A stretch of DNA of 64,000 nt from Kitasatospora acidiphila (GCF_006636205.1 NZ_VIGB01000003.1:806001-870000), one strand, 5' to 3'; counted from the first letter of the stretch, positions 25,726 through 34,551 are shown. Program-made: numbers and translations. The notes: generated from the letters alone by a model not told the origin.

Positions 25726-27438
25726 GTGGACCCGGCGGATCCGGAGCGGCACGTCGCCGAAGGGTTGCTGGAGGCGGCCGCCGCCGAGCTCGGCGTCGAC
25801 GGCGCGGAGCTGCTGGCCGCGGTGACCGACCAGGCCCCGACCGGGCTCGCACTGCTGGACCGCCGACTGCGCTGGTGCTACCTCAACCCGGCCCTCGCCC
25901 GGCTGACCGGCCACCCCGAGGCGCAGCTGCTCGGCAGCGCGGTGCACGGGCGGGCCGCCGAGACCCTGCGGCGGGTGCTCTCCGACGGCCGGGCCCGCAC
26001 GGTGGCGGCGAACAGTCTGCTGCCGCCGCGCGGCTCGTGGCAGCGCCCGCTCGCCGTGCTGGCCCGGCGCCTGGAGCTGAACGGGCGGGCCCTCGGCGTG
26101 GTGCTGGCCGTGACCACCGCCGACCTGGCCCCGGACCGGCACGATCTGGAGCACGCCCGGGCCCGGCTGACCCTGCTGGACGCCGCCGCCGAGCGGATCG
26201 GCACCACCCTGGACATCGGCACCACCTGCACCGAGCTCGCCGAGTTCGCCGTCCCCCGATTGGCCGACCTCGCCACCATCGACGTGCTGCCGCCGGACGC
26301 CGCGGTGCGCGACAGCGGGAGCGGCGGCAGCGTGCCCCGGCTGCGCCGCACGGCGATGGCCCAGGCGCCGCAGCTGAGCGGCACGCCCACCGAGCTGGCC
26401 CGGCCAGGCGAAACGATTCGCTACCGGCCCGGCTCGGCCGCCGCCCGCTGCCTGACCACCGGAAAGCCGGTGGCCGCCAACCAGCTCTCCCCCGAGGAGC
26501 TGGCCACGGCCGCCGCCGATCCCGCGACCCTGGCCGCCTACCAGGCGCTCGGCGTGGACTCGCTGCTCGAAGTGCCGCTGACCGCCCGCGGCCAGCTGAT
26601 CGGGATGCTCTCGCTGGCCCGCACCGCCGACACCTCGGCCGGTTTCTTGGACGACGACGTGGTGCTGGTCGAGGACCTGGCCGGGCGAGCGGCGCTGAGC
26701 ATCGACAACGCCCGCCGCTACACCCGCTCCCAGGGAATCGCGCTGGAGCTGCAGCGGGCGCTGCTCGCCGAGCCCGGCAGTCCGCACCCCAATCTGGAGC
26801 TGGCCTCCCGCTACCTGCCGTCCGGCACCAGCTCGGTGGTGGGCGGCGACTGGTACGAGTCGGTGCGGCTGCCGTTCGGGCGCACGCTGCTGGTGATGGG
26901 CGATGTGATGGGGCACGGCGTGGAGGCGGCCGTGGACATGAGCAGCTACCGCTCGATGCTGCGCTACGTCGCCTCGATGGACCTGCCGCCGCACCGGATC
27001 CTGCGCCAACTGGACACGCTGATCTCGGAGAACGAGTCCTCCCGCCCGGCCACCTGCCTGCTGGCCCTGGCCGATCCGGCCCGGCAGCGCTGGACGCTCT
27101 CCAGCGCCGGCCACCTGCCGCCCGCCCTGCTCGGTGAGGACCGGCCGATCGAGCTGCTGGACGTGCCCACCGGGCCGCCGCTCGGCACCGGCCTGGGCGG
27201 GTACCAGCAGACCAGCCGGGAGCTGCAGCCTGGCCAGGTGCTGCTGCTCTACACCGACGGGCTGGTGGAGCGGCGCGGCGAGGACATCGACACCTCGCTG
27301 GCCCGGCTGGCCGCGCTGCGGCTGCCGGTCGGCGGCGCGCTGGACGAACTGCTCGACGCCACCCTGCACGGCCTCACCCCGCAGGCCGCCGAGGACGACA
27401 TCGCGCTGCTCGCGGCCCGGGCCCGGGTGCGCTCCTGA
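25726..27438 (+). CDS. PAS-GAF-SpoIIE-type PP2C phosphatase
   Basis: A 570-residue cytoplasmic signalling protein. There is a PAS-like domain (~30-115, DQAPTGLALLDRRLRWCYLN), a GAF domain (~150-330; conserved YRPGSAAARCLTTGKP and LGVDSLLEVPLTARGQLIGM), and a SpoIIE/RsbU phosphatase domain (~350-565) with the metal-binding blocks VVGGDWYESV, LVMGDVMGHGVEAA and LLLYTDGLVE plus a final EDDIALL. These enzymes dephosphorylate anti-anti-sigma (STAS) proteins and release alternative sigma factors. GTG 25726 has GGAGGAGG upstream. No STAS or RsbW gene is adjacent, so its partner is elsewhere. Confidence 0.9.
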   Translation: MDPADPERHVAEGLLEAAAAELGVDGAELLAAVTDQAPTGLALLDRRLRWCYLNPALARLTGHPEAQLLGSAVHGRAAETLRRVLSDGRARTVAANSLLPPRGSWQRPLAVLARRLELNGRALGVVLAVTTADLAPDRHDLEHARARLTLLDAAAERIGTTLDIGTTCTELAEFAVPRLADLATIDVLPPDAAVRDSGSGGSVPRLRRTAMAQAPQLSGTPTELARPGETIRYRPGSAAARCLTTGKPVAANQLSPEELATAAADPATLAAYQALGVDSLLEVPLTARGQLIGMLSLARTADTSAGFLDDDVVLVEDLAGRAALSIDNARRYTRSQGIALELQRALLAEPGSPHPNLELASRYLPSGTSSVVGGDWYESVRLPFGRTLLVMGDVMGHGVEAAVDMSSYRSMLRYVASMDLPPHRILRQLDTLISENESSRPATCLLALADPARQRWTLSSAGHLPPALLGEDRPIELLDVPTGPPLGTGLGGYQQTSRELQPGQVLLLYTDGLVERRGEDIDTSLARLAALRLPVGGALDELLDATLHGLTPQAAEDDIALLAARARVRS

Positions 27439-27453
27439 GCTTGCGCCTCTGAG

Positions 27454-28050
27454 CTACGGCTCGACCAGCACGCCCGCCAGCACCGCGGCCACCATGCGCC
27501 GTACCGCCTCGGCGTCCGGGGGCGCGGCGGTGCGGTCGGCGAACAGCAGGTGGCCGGCGCCGATCAGGGTGGGGGCGAGGGTGGCCAGGTCGGCGTCCGC
27601 CGCGATCCGGCCCAGGGTGCGTTCGGCCTCCAGGTAGCCGGCGAGCACCGCGGTGGCCTCCACCAGCAGCGGCACGCCGGTGGTCGGCCCGGACTGCCGC
27701 AGTCGGGCGCGCAGTTCGTCGCGGAAGGTGATCAGTGCGACCACGGCGACGGCGACCGACTGGAAGAGCGCGGTCAGCGCCTCGGCGAGGTTGCCGATGA
27801 CGGAACCGGTGCCGGCGGCCTCGGCCAACTCGGCGGCCTGGCCGTCCAGTCGGGCGATCCGGTCCCGTACCAGCGCGGCCAGGAAGTCGTCGAAGTCCGC
27901 GAAGTGCCGGTGCAGCACGCCCTTCGCGCAGCCGGCCTCCTCGGTGACCGCGCGGCTGGTGAGCGCGCTCGGCCCGTCCCGCAGCAGGATCCGCTCGGCG
28001 GCGCCGAACAGTTGCTCGCGTACATCACGGATGGCCACGCCGGTCGGCAT
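27454..28050 (-). CDS. TetR-family repressor
   Basis: A 198-residue TetR regulator. The HTH (~10-55) reads IRDVREQLFGAAERILLRDG, then SRAVTEEAGCAKGVLHRHFADFDDF. The C-terminal ligand-binding half is helical and unassigned. The start ATG 28050 (MPTGVAIRD) follows GAGGAGCCCG. It diverges from the methyltransferase gene across a 58-bp gap containing two 18-bp palindromes (28079-28117), very probably its own operators, so it should repress itself and the methyltransferase. Confidence 0.9.
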   Translation of the reverse strand: MPTGVAIRDVREQLFGAAERILLRDGPSALTSRAVTEEAGCAKGVLHRHFADFDDFLAALVRDRIARLDGQAAELAEAAGTGSVIGNLAEALTALFQSVAVAVVALITFRDELRARLRQSGPTTGVPLLVEATAVLAGYLEAERTLGRIAADADLATLAPTLIGAGHLLFADRTAAPPDAEAVRRMVAAVLAGVLVEP

Positions 28051-28072
28051 CGGGCTCCTCGCTGGCTGACAG

Positions 28073-28117
28073 TTGACGAGTGGGCATGTGCCCACTCATA
28101 GTGGGCGCATGCCCACT
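28073..28117. promoter_or_regulatory. Divergent promoter with twin TetR operators
   Basis: AGTGGGCATGTGCCCACT (28079-28096) and AGTGGGCGCATGCCCACT (28100-28117) are near-identical palindromes offset by 21 bp (two helical turns). On the plus strand TTGACG (28073-28078) and CATAGT (28097-28102) are spaced by 18 bp, so the first operator fills the spacer. Transcription would begin about 28109, the A of the methyltransferase ATG, giving a leaderless mRNA. A mirrored weaker promoter for tetR reads the other way through the second operator. Confidence 0.8.
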
Positions 28118-28906
28118 TTACCGTCAGAACCCCATCGGCAGCGCGCGATGGCCGAGTCCTTCGGCGTCGACGCCGCCCGCTACGACCGCACCCGCCCCGC
28201 CTACCCCGATGCCATGGTGCAGCGGATCATCGAGGCCGGCCCCGGGCCTGAGGTGCTCGACGTCGGCTGCGGCACCGGTACGGCGGCCCGCCAGTTCCGG
28301 GCGGCCGGCTGCACCGTGCTCGGCGTCGAACCCGATCCACGGATGGCCGAGTTCGCGCGACGCGACGGACTGACCGTCGAGGAGGCCACCTTCGAGGCCT
28401 GGGACCCGGCGGGCCGTCGGTTCGACGCCGTCATCGCCGGGACCGCCTGGCACTGGGTGGACCCGGTGGCGGGCGCCGCGAAGGCGGCGCGAGTACTGCG
28501 CCCGGGCGGGAGGTTGGCGGCGTTCTGGCATGCGTTCGCCCTGCCCCCGGAGTTGGCGCAGGCCGTCACCGCGATCTACCGGCAGGCGGTGCCCGAAGTG
28601 CCGTTCCCCGCCGCCGGCGCGCAGCCCCTGCAGCACTACCAGGCGATCTTCGCCAAGGCCGTCGACGGCATCCACGCGTCGGGCGCCTTCGAGGTGCCCG
28701 AGCAGTGGCGGTTCGACTGGGAGCACCGCTACACCCGCGACGAGTGGCTGGACCAACTGCCCACCCACGGCACCCTCACCCGCCTGCCGGCGGACCGGCT
28801 GGCCCCCGTGCTGGCGGGCGTCGGCGCCGCGATCGACGAGCTGGGCGGCTCCTTCACGGCGAGCTACGCCACCGTCGCGGTCACGGCTGCTCAGCGCGCC
28901 CGGTAG
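28109..28906 (+). CDS. Class I SAM-dependent methyltransferase
   Basis: A 265-residue methyltransferase of the Methyltransf_11/25 type. Near the N terminus is FGVDAARYDRTRPAYPDAMV, motif I is VLDVGCGTGTAARQFRAAGC, motif II is VLGVEPDPRM, and an acidic-aromatic block (FDAVIAGTAWHWVDP) is followed by RVLRPGGRLAAFWH (post-motif). The ATG at 28109 coincides with the predicted transcription start and lies within operator 2; an ATG at 28148 is an alternative. It is controlled by the divergent TetR gene, so the substrate may be the TetR ligand or a related small molecule (inference). Its 3' end overlaps the convergent response regulator by 16 bp. Confidence 0.88.
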   Translation: MPTLPSEPHRQRAMAESFGVDAARYDRTRPAYPDAMVQRIIEAGPGPEVLDVGCGTGTAARQFRAAGCTVLGVEPDPRMAEFARRDGLTVEEATFEAWDPAGRRFDAVIAGTAWHWVDPVAGAAKAARVLRPGGRLAAFWHAFALPPELAQAVTAIYRQAVPEVPFPAAGAQPLQHYQAIFAKAVDGIHASGAFEVPEQWRFDWEHRYTRDEWLDQLPTHGTLTRLPADRLAPVLAGVGAAIDELGGSFTASYATVAVTAAQRAR

Positions 28907-29571
28907 CACAACTCCGGCCGCCCGACCTGCCCGTAGCGCGGCTCCCGGACGGCCTGGCCGGTGTCCACCAGGTGCTCCAGGTAGCGGCGCGCGGTGATCC
29001 GGGAGACCCCGGCCGCCGTGCCCGCCGCCGCGGCCGTCAGGCTCCCGTCGGCCGCCCTCAGCACCCGGGCGACCGCGTCCAGGGTCTCGGCGCTCAGGCC
29101 CTTGGGGAGCGTGCTGCGCTCGGTGCTGCGCAGTGCGGCGAAGGCGCGGTCCACCTCGTCCTGCCCGGACGCCTCCCCGGTCCGGGCCAGCGAGGCCCGG
29201 TAGCGGGCGTAACGCTCCAACCGGTCCTGGATGGTGGCCGCGCTGAACGGCTTGAGCAGGTACTGCACCACACCGATCGCGACGGCCTGCCGCACGGTGG
29301 CCAGTTCGCGGGCGGAGGTGACGGCGATGACGTCCACCTCGTTCCCGGCGGCGCGCAGCCGCTGGCAGAGCTGGAGGCCGTGCCCGTCGGGCAGGTGCAG
29401 GTCGAGCAGCACCAGGTCGATCCTGTTCCGCTCCAGGAAGCGCAGCGCGTCCCGCGCCGAGTGCACGGTGCCCGCCGTGCGGAAGCCGGGCGCCCGGTTC
29501 ACGTAGAGGGTGTGCGCGTCCGCCGCGACCCGGTCGTCCTCCACCACCAGGACCTCGATCATCCCGCTCAC
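28891..29571 (-). CDS. CitB/DcuR-type response regulator
   Basis: A 226-residue response regulator. The receiver domain (~1-125) has the acidic pair VVEDDRVAADAH, phospho-acceptor Asp in LVLLDLHLPDGHGLQL, Thr/Ser in VIAVTSARE and Lys in YLLKPFSAATIQ. The C-terminal winged-helix domain of the CitB subgroup reads TAAAAGTAAGVSRITARRYL followed by EHLVDTGQ. Its ATG overlaps the stop of the kinase gene by 4 bp. In known systems (DcuSR, CitAB) such regulators activate C4-dicarboxylate or citrate uptake genes. The divergent dctA gene across the kinase fits this role. Confidence 0.92.
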   Translation of the reverse strand: MSGMIEVLVVEDDRVAADAHTLYVNRAPGFRTAGTVHSARDALRFLERNRIDLVLLDLHLPDGHGLQLCQRLRAAGNEVDVIAVTSARELATVRQAVAIGVVQYLLKPFSAATIQDRLERYARYRASLARTGEASGQDEVDRAFAALRSTERSTLPKGLSAETLDAVARVLRAADGSLTAAAAGTAAGVSRITARRYLEHLVDTGQAVREPRYGQVGRPELCYRAR

Positions 29572-31196
29572 CCCGCCACCACGGCCTGGCGCAGCGGCAG
29601 TCGGACGGTCAGCACCGCGCCGCGCTCCCGCCCGACCTCGACGGTGCCGCCGTTGCGCCGGGCGGCCTGGGCGACCAGGGCCAGGCCGAGGCCGCGCCCG
29701 GTGCGCTGCTTGGTGGACCAGCCGCGCCGGAAGACCTCACCGACCGCGTCCGGGGCGATCCCGGGCCCGGTGTCCGCGACCCGCAGCAGCAGTTCACCGT
29801 CCTCGGCGCGGGCGGTGACCACCACCTCGGGCGCGGCGCCGTCCGCCGCGGCGCCCTCGACGGCGGCGTCCAGGGCGTTGTCGATCAGGTTGCCGAGGAT
29901 GGTCACCAGGTCGCGGGCCGGCAGCCGGGGCGGCAGCACGCCGTCGTCGATCCGGCTGTCCGGGGTCAGGCGGAACTCCACGCCGCTCTCGGCCGCTTGT
30001 GCCGCCTTGCCCAGCAGGAGGGCTGAGAGCACCGGTTCACCGACCGCGGCCACCACCTGGTCGGTGAGCCGCTGGGCGAGCGCGAGTTCGGTGGTGGCAA
30101 ACTCCACGGCCTCGCGGTGGCGGCCCAGTTCGACCAGCGAGACCACGGCGTGCAGCCGGTTCGCGGCCTCGTGCGCCTGCGCGCCGAGGGCCTCGCCGAA
30201 GCCGCGCACGGTGTCCAGTTCGCCCACCAGTGCCTGGAGTTCGGTGTGGTCGCGCAAGGTCACCACGGTGCCGAGTGCGGCCTGGTCGCCGATCGCCGAG
30301 GTGTTGACCAGCACCACCCGGTCAGCTGTCAGATGCACCTCGTCGTGCACCGGCTCGGGCCCGAGCACTGCGGCCACCAGCGACTGCGGCAGGCCGAGTG
30401 AGCCGAACTCCGCGCCCGCGTCTGCGCTCTGACACCCCAGCAGGTCCCGGGCGGCGTCGTTGCAGAGCACCACCCGCCCGGCCGGGTCGAGGAGGATCAG
30501 CCCCTCGCGCACCGAGTGCAGGGTGGCCTGGTGGTACTCGTAGAGGTGGCTGAGTTCGGCGGCGCCCATGCCGTGGGTGTGCCGGCGCAGCCGGGCGTTG
30601 GCCAGGTAGGTGCCGACGCCGCCGACCAGCAGCGCGCCGCCCGCGACGCCGAGCAGCGCGAGCAGCGGCCCCTGGAGCCGGTGGCTGATCTCCTGCACCG
30701 TGATGCCGGCGCTGACCAGCGCGACGACCCGCCCCTGGTCGTCCAGCACCGGCGTGACCGCCCGCACCGAGGGGCCGAGCGTGCCGGTGTAGGTCTCGGT
30801 GAAGGTCTGGCCGCGCAGCGCGGGGCCGATGGTGCCCAGGAAGGGCTTGCCGATCTGGGCCGGGTCGCGGTGCGCCCAGCGGATGCCGTGGGTGTCCATC
30901 ACGGTCACGAAGTCCACGCCGGTGTCGGTCCACACCTGCTCCGCGTAGGGCTCCAGCGCGGCCGTCGGGTCCGGGCCGAGCACGGCCTGACGGACCGAGG
31001 GGGCGTCCGCGACCGACCGGGCCACGGCGGTGGCCTGCCCGCGCGCGGTCTTCCGCGCCTGGTCGGCGGTGGCCAGGTAGGCCGGCAGCGCGCCGCCGGC
31101 CACCACCACCGCGACGATCACCACCTGGACCGCGAACAGCTGCCCGGCCAGGCTGCGCAGCACCCGGCGCGGTGCGGACGAGAGACGAACTGGCAT
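29568..31196 (-). CDS. CitA/DcuS-type sensor histidine kinase
   Basis: A 542-residue membrane sensor. TM1 (~18-42) and TM2 (~180-205) bracket a periplasmic sCache/PASp sensor (~43-178) with the RAVTPVLDDQGRVVALVSAG block typical of citrate/C4-dicarboxylate sensors. A cytoplasmic PAS (~220-320, VREGLILLDPAGRVVLCNDA) follows, then SPOB_a-type dimerisation with phospho-His in AQAHEAANRLHAVVSLVELG, and an HATPase with N-box NLIDNALDAAVEG and G-boxes VADTGPGIAP and TGRGLGLAL. It is translationally coupled to the response regulator downstream and divergent from dctA. The likely ligand is a C4-dicarboxylate. Confidence 0.93.
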   Translation of the reverse strand: MPVRLSSAPRRVLRSLAGQLFAVQVVIVAVVVAGGALPAYLATADQARKTARGQATAVARSVADAPSVRQAVLGPDPTAALEPYAEQVWTDTGVDFVTVMDTHGIRWAHRDPAQIGKPFLGTIGPALRGQTFTETYTGTLGPSVRAVTPVLDDQGRVVALVSAGITVQEISHRLQGPLLALLGVAGGALLVGGVGTYLANARLRRHTHGMGAAELSHLYEYHQATLHSVREGLILLDPAGRVVLCNDAARDLLGCQSADAGAEFGSLGLPQSLVAAVLGPEPVHDEVHLTADRVVLVNTSAIGDQAALGTVVTLRDHTELQALVGELDTVRGFGEALGAQAHEAANRLHAVVSLVELGRHREAVEFATTELALAQRLTDQVVAAVGEPVLSALLLGKAAQAAESGVEFRLTPDSRIDDGVLPPRLPARDLVTILGNLIDNALDAAVEGAAADGAAPEVVVTARAEDGELLLRVADTGPGIAPDAVGEVFRRGWSTKQRTGRGLGLALVAQAARRNGGTVEVGRERGAVLTVRLPLRQAVVAG

Positions 31197-31240
31197 GTCG
31201 GACAGTGTGCCGCACCGCGCGTGAACTCTATGAACGCAAG

Positions 31241-31270
31241 GGTGACGGGCATCACCATGACCCCGATAGT
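31241..31270 (+). promoter_or_regulatory. dctA promoter with a dyad
   Basis: GTGACG (31242-31247), a 17-bp spacer and GATAGT (31265-31270) form a good promoter. GGTGA-CGGGCA-TCACC (31241-31256) overlaps the -35 and is a candidate site for the adjacent CitB-type regulator. A G-rich AAAGGAG ribosome binding site precedes the ATG at 31324. Confidence 0.65.
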
Positions 31271-31323
31271 CGGATCACCCTCATCCCCAAGGGCAGCCCC
31301 CACCCAGGCAAAGGAGCCGACCC

Positions 31324-32700
31324 ATGTCCGCCTCTCCCACCGCCGCCGGCAGACCGGCCGGACGCGGCGACCGCACTCAGTACCTGTACCTGGCAGTGCT
31401 GGCCGCCGTGGTGCTCGGTGTGGTGCTGGGCTTCGCGGCGCCCGGGTTCGCGGTGCAGCTGAAGCCGATCGGCACCGCGTTCGTCAACCTGATCAAGATG
31501 ATGATCAGCCCGGTGATCTTCTGCACCATCGTGCTGGGGGTCGGCTCGGTCAGCAAGGCCGCCAAGGTGGGCAAGGTCGGCGGTCTGGCGCTCGGCTACT
31601 TCCTGGTGACCTCGACCATCGCGCTGGCGCTCGGCCTACTGGTCGGCAACCTGCTGGAGCCGGGCTCCGGGCTGCACCTCACCCAGGCCCTGGCCAAGGC
31701 CGGCCACGCCCAGGCGGCGCAGGGCGCCACCCACACCGCCGACTTCCTGCTGGGGATCATCCCGACCACCCTGGTCTCGGCGCTGACCGAGGGCCAGGTG
31801 CTGCAGACCCTGCTGGTGGCGCTGCTCACCGGCTTCGCCCTGCAGGCGATGGGCGCGGCCGGCGCCCCGGTGCTGCGCGGCGTCGAGCACCTGCAGCGGC
31901 TGGTCTTCAGGATCATGTCGATGATCATGTGGGTGGCCCCGATCGGCGCCTTCGGCGCGATGGCCGCCCTGGTCGGCGCGACCGGTGTGGCCGCCCTGAA
32001 GAGCCTCGCTGTGATCATGGTCGGCTTCTACCTGACCTGCATCGTCTTCGTGGTCGTGGTGCTCGGCCTGCTGCTGCGCCTGGTGGCCGGCGTCAATGTG
32101 CTGGCCCTGCTGCGCTACCTGGGCCGCGAGTTCCTGCTGATCCTCTCCACCTCCTCCTCGGAGAGCGCGCTGCCGCGCCTGATCGCCAAGATGGAGCACC
32201 TGGGCGTGAGCCGCCCGGTGGTCGGCATCACCGTCCCGACCGGCTACAGCTTCAACCTGGACGGCACCGCGATCTACCTCACCATGGCCTCGATCTTCAT
32301 CTCCCAGGCGATGGACAAGCCGCTCTCGCTCGGCCAGCAGGTCTCGCTGCTGGTGTTCATGGTGATCGCCAGCAAGGGCGCGGCGGGCGTCACCGGCGCG
32401 GGCCTGGCCACACTGGCCGGCGGTCTGCAGTCGCACCGGCCCGAGCTGGTCGACGGGGTCGGTCTGATCGTCGGCATCGACCGCTTCATGTCCGAGGCGC
32501 GCGCCCTCACCAACTTCGCCGGCAACGCGGTCGCCACCGTGCTGATCGGGCACTGGACCAAGGAGCTCGACCACGACCGGGCCCACCGCGTGCTCGGCGG
32601 CGACCTGCCGTTCGACGAGAGCGCGCTCGCCGACGCCACGGCCGCCGGTGCGGACCTGCCGCCGCAGGGCGGCGCCGCGCCCGAGCTCGCCAACGCCTGA
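31324..32700 (+). CDS. dctA: C4-dicarboxylate:cation symporter DctA
   Basis: A 458-residue member of the DAACS family. It has eight hydrophobic segments plus two re-entrant loops: FVNLIKMMISPVIFCTIVLG early, the serine-rich loop LILSTSSSESALPRLIAKME and the PTGYSFNLDGTAIYLTMASI transport motif, then SKGAAGVTGAGLATLAG in the second hairpin. These are hallmarks of succinate/fumarate/malate uptake carriers. Divergence from a CitA/CitB-type two-component pair, with a 127-bp shared promoter region, indicates substrate-induced expression. A perfect 18-bp terminator follows. Confidence 0.94.
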   Translation: MSASPTAAGRPAGRGDRTQYLYLAVLAAVVLGVVLGFAAPGFAVQLKPIGTAFVNLIKMMISPVIFCTIVLGVGSVSKAAKVGKVGGLALGYFLVTSTIALALGLLVGNLLEPGSGLHLTQALAKAGHAQAAQGATHTADFLLGIIPTTLVSALTEGQVLQTLLVALLTGFALQAMGAAGAPVLRGVEHLQRLVFRIMSMIMWVAPIGAFGAMAALVGATGVAALKSLAVIMVGFYLTCIVFVVVVLGLLLRLVAGVNVLALLRYLGREFLLILSTSSSESALPRLIAKMEHLGVSRPVVGITVPTGYSFNLDGTAIYLTMASIFISQAMDKPLSLGQQVSLLVFMVIASKGAAGVTGAGLATLAGGLQSHRPELVDGVGLIVGIDRFMSEARALTNFAGNAVATVLIGHWTKELDHDRAHRVLGGDLPFDESALADATAAGADLPPQGGAAPELANA

Positions 32701-32712
32701 CCTGCGACGCTC

Positions 32713-32755
32713 CGCCGGGCCCGCACCGCGTCGTATCCGCGGTGCGGGCCCGGCG
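32713..32755 (+). terminator. Perfect 18-bp stem terminator after dctA
   Basis: CGCCGGGCCCGCACCGCG (32713-32730) and CGCGGTGCGGGCCCGGCG (32738-32755) are exact reverse complements with a 7-nt loop, 12 bp past the stop codon. Confidence 0.93.
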
Positions 32756-32785
32756 CTGTCGGTGCGGCGACCTAGCCTGGGCCCC

Positions 32786-33226
32786 ATGGCAGCTCTCCCG
32801 CCCGCCCGCCATCTGCTGCGGGCCAAGGACCTCGCCGACGCCAGGTACGCCGAGCCGCTCGCGGTGGCCGATCTGGCGGCGGCGGCCGGCCTGTCCCGCG
32901 CGCATTTCAGCCGGGCGTTCCGGCAGGCCTTCGGCGAGTCCCCGCACGTCTACCTGCTCACCAGGCGCCTGGAGCGGGCCGCCAGCCTGCTGCGCACCAC
33001 CGACCGGCCGATCGCCCGGATCTGCTTCGACGTGGGCCTGAACAGCCTGGGCTCCTTCACCACCAGCTTCACCAGGATGTACGGGCGCTCGCCGGCCGCC
33101 TACCGCGCCGCCTATCCGCCGGCCGCCGACTACGCCCTGGTCCCGGGCTGTGTGCTGCGCGCCTACGGCCGCCCGCAACACCGCACGTTTCGAGAAGACG
33201 GCGCCGACGGCCCGGTCATAGGTTGA
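32786..33226 (+). CDS. Short AraC-type regulator (DNA-binding domain only)
   Basis: A 146-residue protein consisting almost wholly of the AraC double HTH (~10-110): LAVADLAAAAGLSRAHFSRA, then the FRQAFGESPHVYLLTRRLER segment and ARICFDVGLNSLGSFTTSFTR, ending YGRSPAAYR. There is no cupin domain, which is usual for this stand-alone class. TAGCCT at 32773-32778 lies 7 bp before the ATG, so the transcript is probably leaderless. The VOC gene follows after 70 bp on the same strand. AraC/VOC pairs are common in actinobacteria and the VOC gene is the likely target or cotranscript. Confidence 0.88.
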   Translation: MAALPPARHLLRAKDLADARYAEPLAVADLAAAAGLSRAHFSRAFRQAFGESPHVYLLTRRLERAASLLRTTDRPIARICFDVGLNSLGSFTTSFTRMYGRSPAAYRAAYPPAADYALVPGCVLRAYGRPQHRTFREDGADGPVIG

Positions 33227-33296
33227 CGGTACGTCGTCCGGGCGGAGCGCAGCCCGAAACGCCCGGAGGAATCCCTAGGAAAGGTGGAGAGGACCC

Positions 33297-33728
33297 ATGA
33301 CCATCAAGATCGCCACCGCCCAGCTGTGGGTGCACGACCAGGAGGTCGCCCTGGACTTCTGGACCAACAAGGTGGGCTTCGAGGTCCGCGCCGACGTCAC
33401 CCTGCCCGAGCTCGGAAACTTCCGCTGGCTCACCGTCGGCCCGGTCGGCCAGGACGACATCTCGGTCTGCCTGATGGCCGTGCCCGGCCAACCGGTCATG
33501 GACGACCAGACCCGCGAGCAGGTGCTCGACGTGGTGGGCAAGGGCTTCGCCAACGCGGTCTTCCTCAGCACCGACGACTGCGACGCCGCCTACGCCGAAC
33601 TGTCCGGCCGTGGCGTCGACTTCGTCGACAAGCCGGAGGACCGCCCGTACGGCCGCGACTGCGGGTTCCGCGATCCGTCGGGCAACCAGATCCGGCTGAC
33701 CCAGCTGTTCGAGCTGCCCAACCAGTAG
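33297..33728 (+). CDS. VOC (glyoxalase/bleomycin-resistance) family protein
   Basis: A 143-residue protein of two beta-alpha-beta-beta-beta modules. TAQLWVHDQEVALDFWTNKV begins module one; module two contains GVDFVDKPEDRPYGRDCGFR followed by DPSGNQIRLTQ. Metal-ligand candidates include the early His (WVHDQ) and a Glu near the C terminus. VOC proteins may be glyoxalases, dioxygenases, epimerases or drug-binding proteins, and sequence alone does not tell which. ATG 33297 follows GGAGAGG. It is linked to the small AraC regulator upstream. Confidence 0.88.
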   Translation: MTIKIATAQLWVHDQEVALDFWTNKVGFEVRADVTLPELGNFRWLTVGPVGQDDISVCLMAVPGQPVMDDQTREQVLDVVGKGFANAVFLSTDDCDAAYAELSGRGVDFVDKPEDRPYGRDCGFRDPSGNQIRLTQLFELPNQ

Positions 33729-33740
33729 GCGCCGCACCGC

Positions 33741-33775
33741 GGGCCGCCGGGAGTGCCGTCAACTCCCGGTGGCCC
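33741..33775. terminator. Bidirectional hairpin between convergent genes
   Basis: GGGCCGCCGGGAGT (33741-33754) pairs with ACTCCCGGTGGCCC (33762-33775), with one G-T pair. It serves the VOC gene (stop 33728) and the convergent NAD(P)-binding protein (stop 33780). Confidence 0.72.
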
Positions 33776-33779
33776 GGCG

Positions 33780-34442
33780 TCAGTTGCCTGCCGCCTGGCG
33801 CGCCGCGCCGGCCACCGGGACGGCGCCGCCGATCAGCTCCAGGGTCCGCCCGGCCGTCCCCGGCTCGTCCAGCAGCGCGAGCAGCACCGCGGCCACGTCG
33901 TCACGCGAGACCGCGCCCCGCCCGGTCCGCTCGGCGAGGGTCACCTGACCGGTGCCGGGCGCATCGGTCAGCATGCCGGGGCGCAGGATCGTCCAGTCCA
34001 ACCGCTCGCGGGCCCGCACGTCGTCGTCCGCCGCGCCCTTGGCCCGCAGGTAGGCGCCGAAGACCGGGTCGGCACCGTCCGGCGCGGCCGCGTCGGCGCC
34101 CATCGAGGAGACCACCAGGAAGCGCCGCACCCCGGCGGCCTCGGCGGCGTCCGCGAACAGCGCGCAGGCGCCCCGGTCGACCGTGTCCTTGCGGGCCACG
34201 CCGCTGCCCGCGCCGGCGCCGGCCGCGAACACCGCGGCGTCCGCACCGCGCAGGATGCCCGCGACCTCGTCGACCGAGGCCGCCTCCAGGTCGCAGAGCA
34301 CCGGCTCGGCGCCCGCCGCCTCCAAGTCCCCGGACTGCTCCGGCTTCCGGATGATCCCGGCGACCTCGTCTCCCCGCGCGCTCAGCAGCCGCTCCAGGCG
34401 CCGCGCGATCTGACCGTGTCCACCCGCGATGACAATGCGCAT
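33780..34442 (-). CDS. NAD(P)-binding protein, atypical SDR (NmrA/YwnB-like)
   Basis: A 220-residue Rossmann protein. The dinucleotide loop is IVIAGGHGQIARRLERLLSA (GGHGQIA), followed by AVFAAGAGAGSG, FLVVSSMGADA and LDWTILRPGMLTD. These are the blocks of the NAD(P)H_bd/SDR_a5 class that acts as oxidoreductase or redox sensor. ATG 34442 (MRIVIAGG) is chosen over the longer frame because the Rossmann strand starts there. It diverges from the Mut7-C gene with a 109-bp gap. Confidence 0.88.
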   Translation of the reverse strand: MRIVIAGGHGQIARRLERLLSARGDEVAGIIRKPEQSGDLEAAGAEPVLCDLEAASVDEVAGILRGADAAVFAAGAGAGSGVARKDTVDRGACALFADAAEAAGVRRFLVVSSMGADAAAPDGADPVFGAYLRAKGAADDDVRARERLDWTILRPGMLTDAPGTGQVTLAERTGRGAVSRDDVAAVLLALLDEPGTAGRTLELIGGAVPVAGAARQAAGN

Positions 34443-34551
34443 GGTCCGGAGCCTACGCCGCACCCTCCGCACCCCAGAGCTGACACCCCGTCAGGAGCGG
34501 CAGCTCGGAAACCGTTGGCCGCGCACCGGCCCGCCCTGGCATGCTGGCGGC

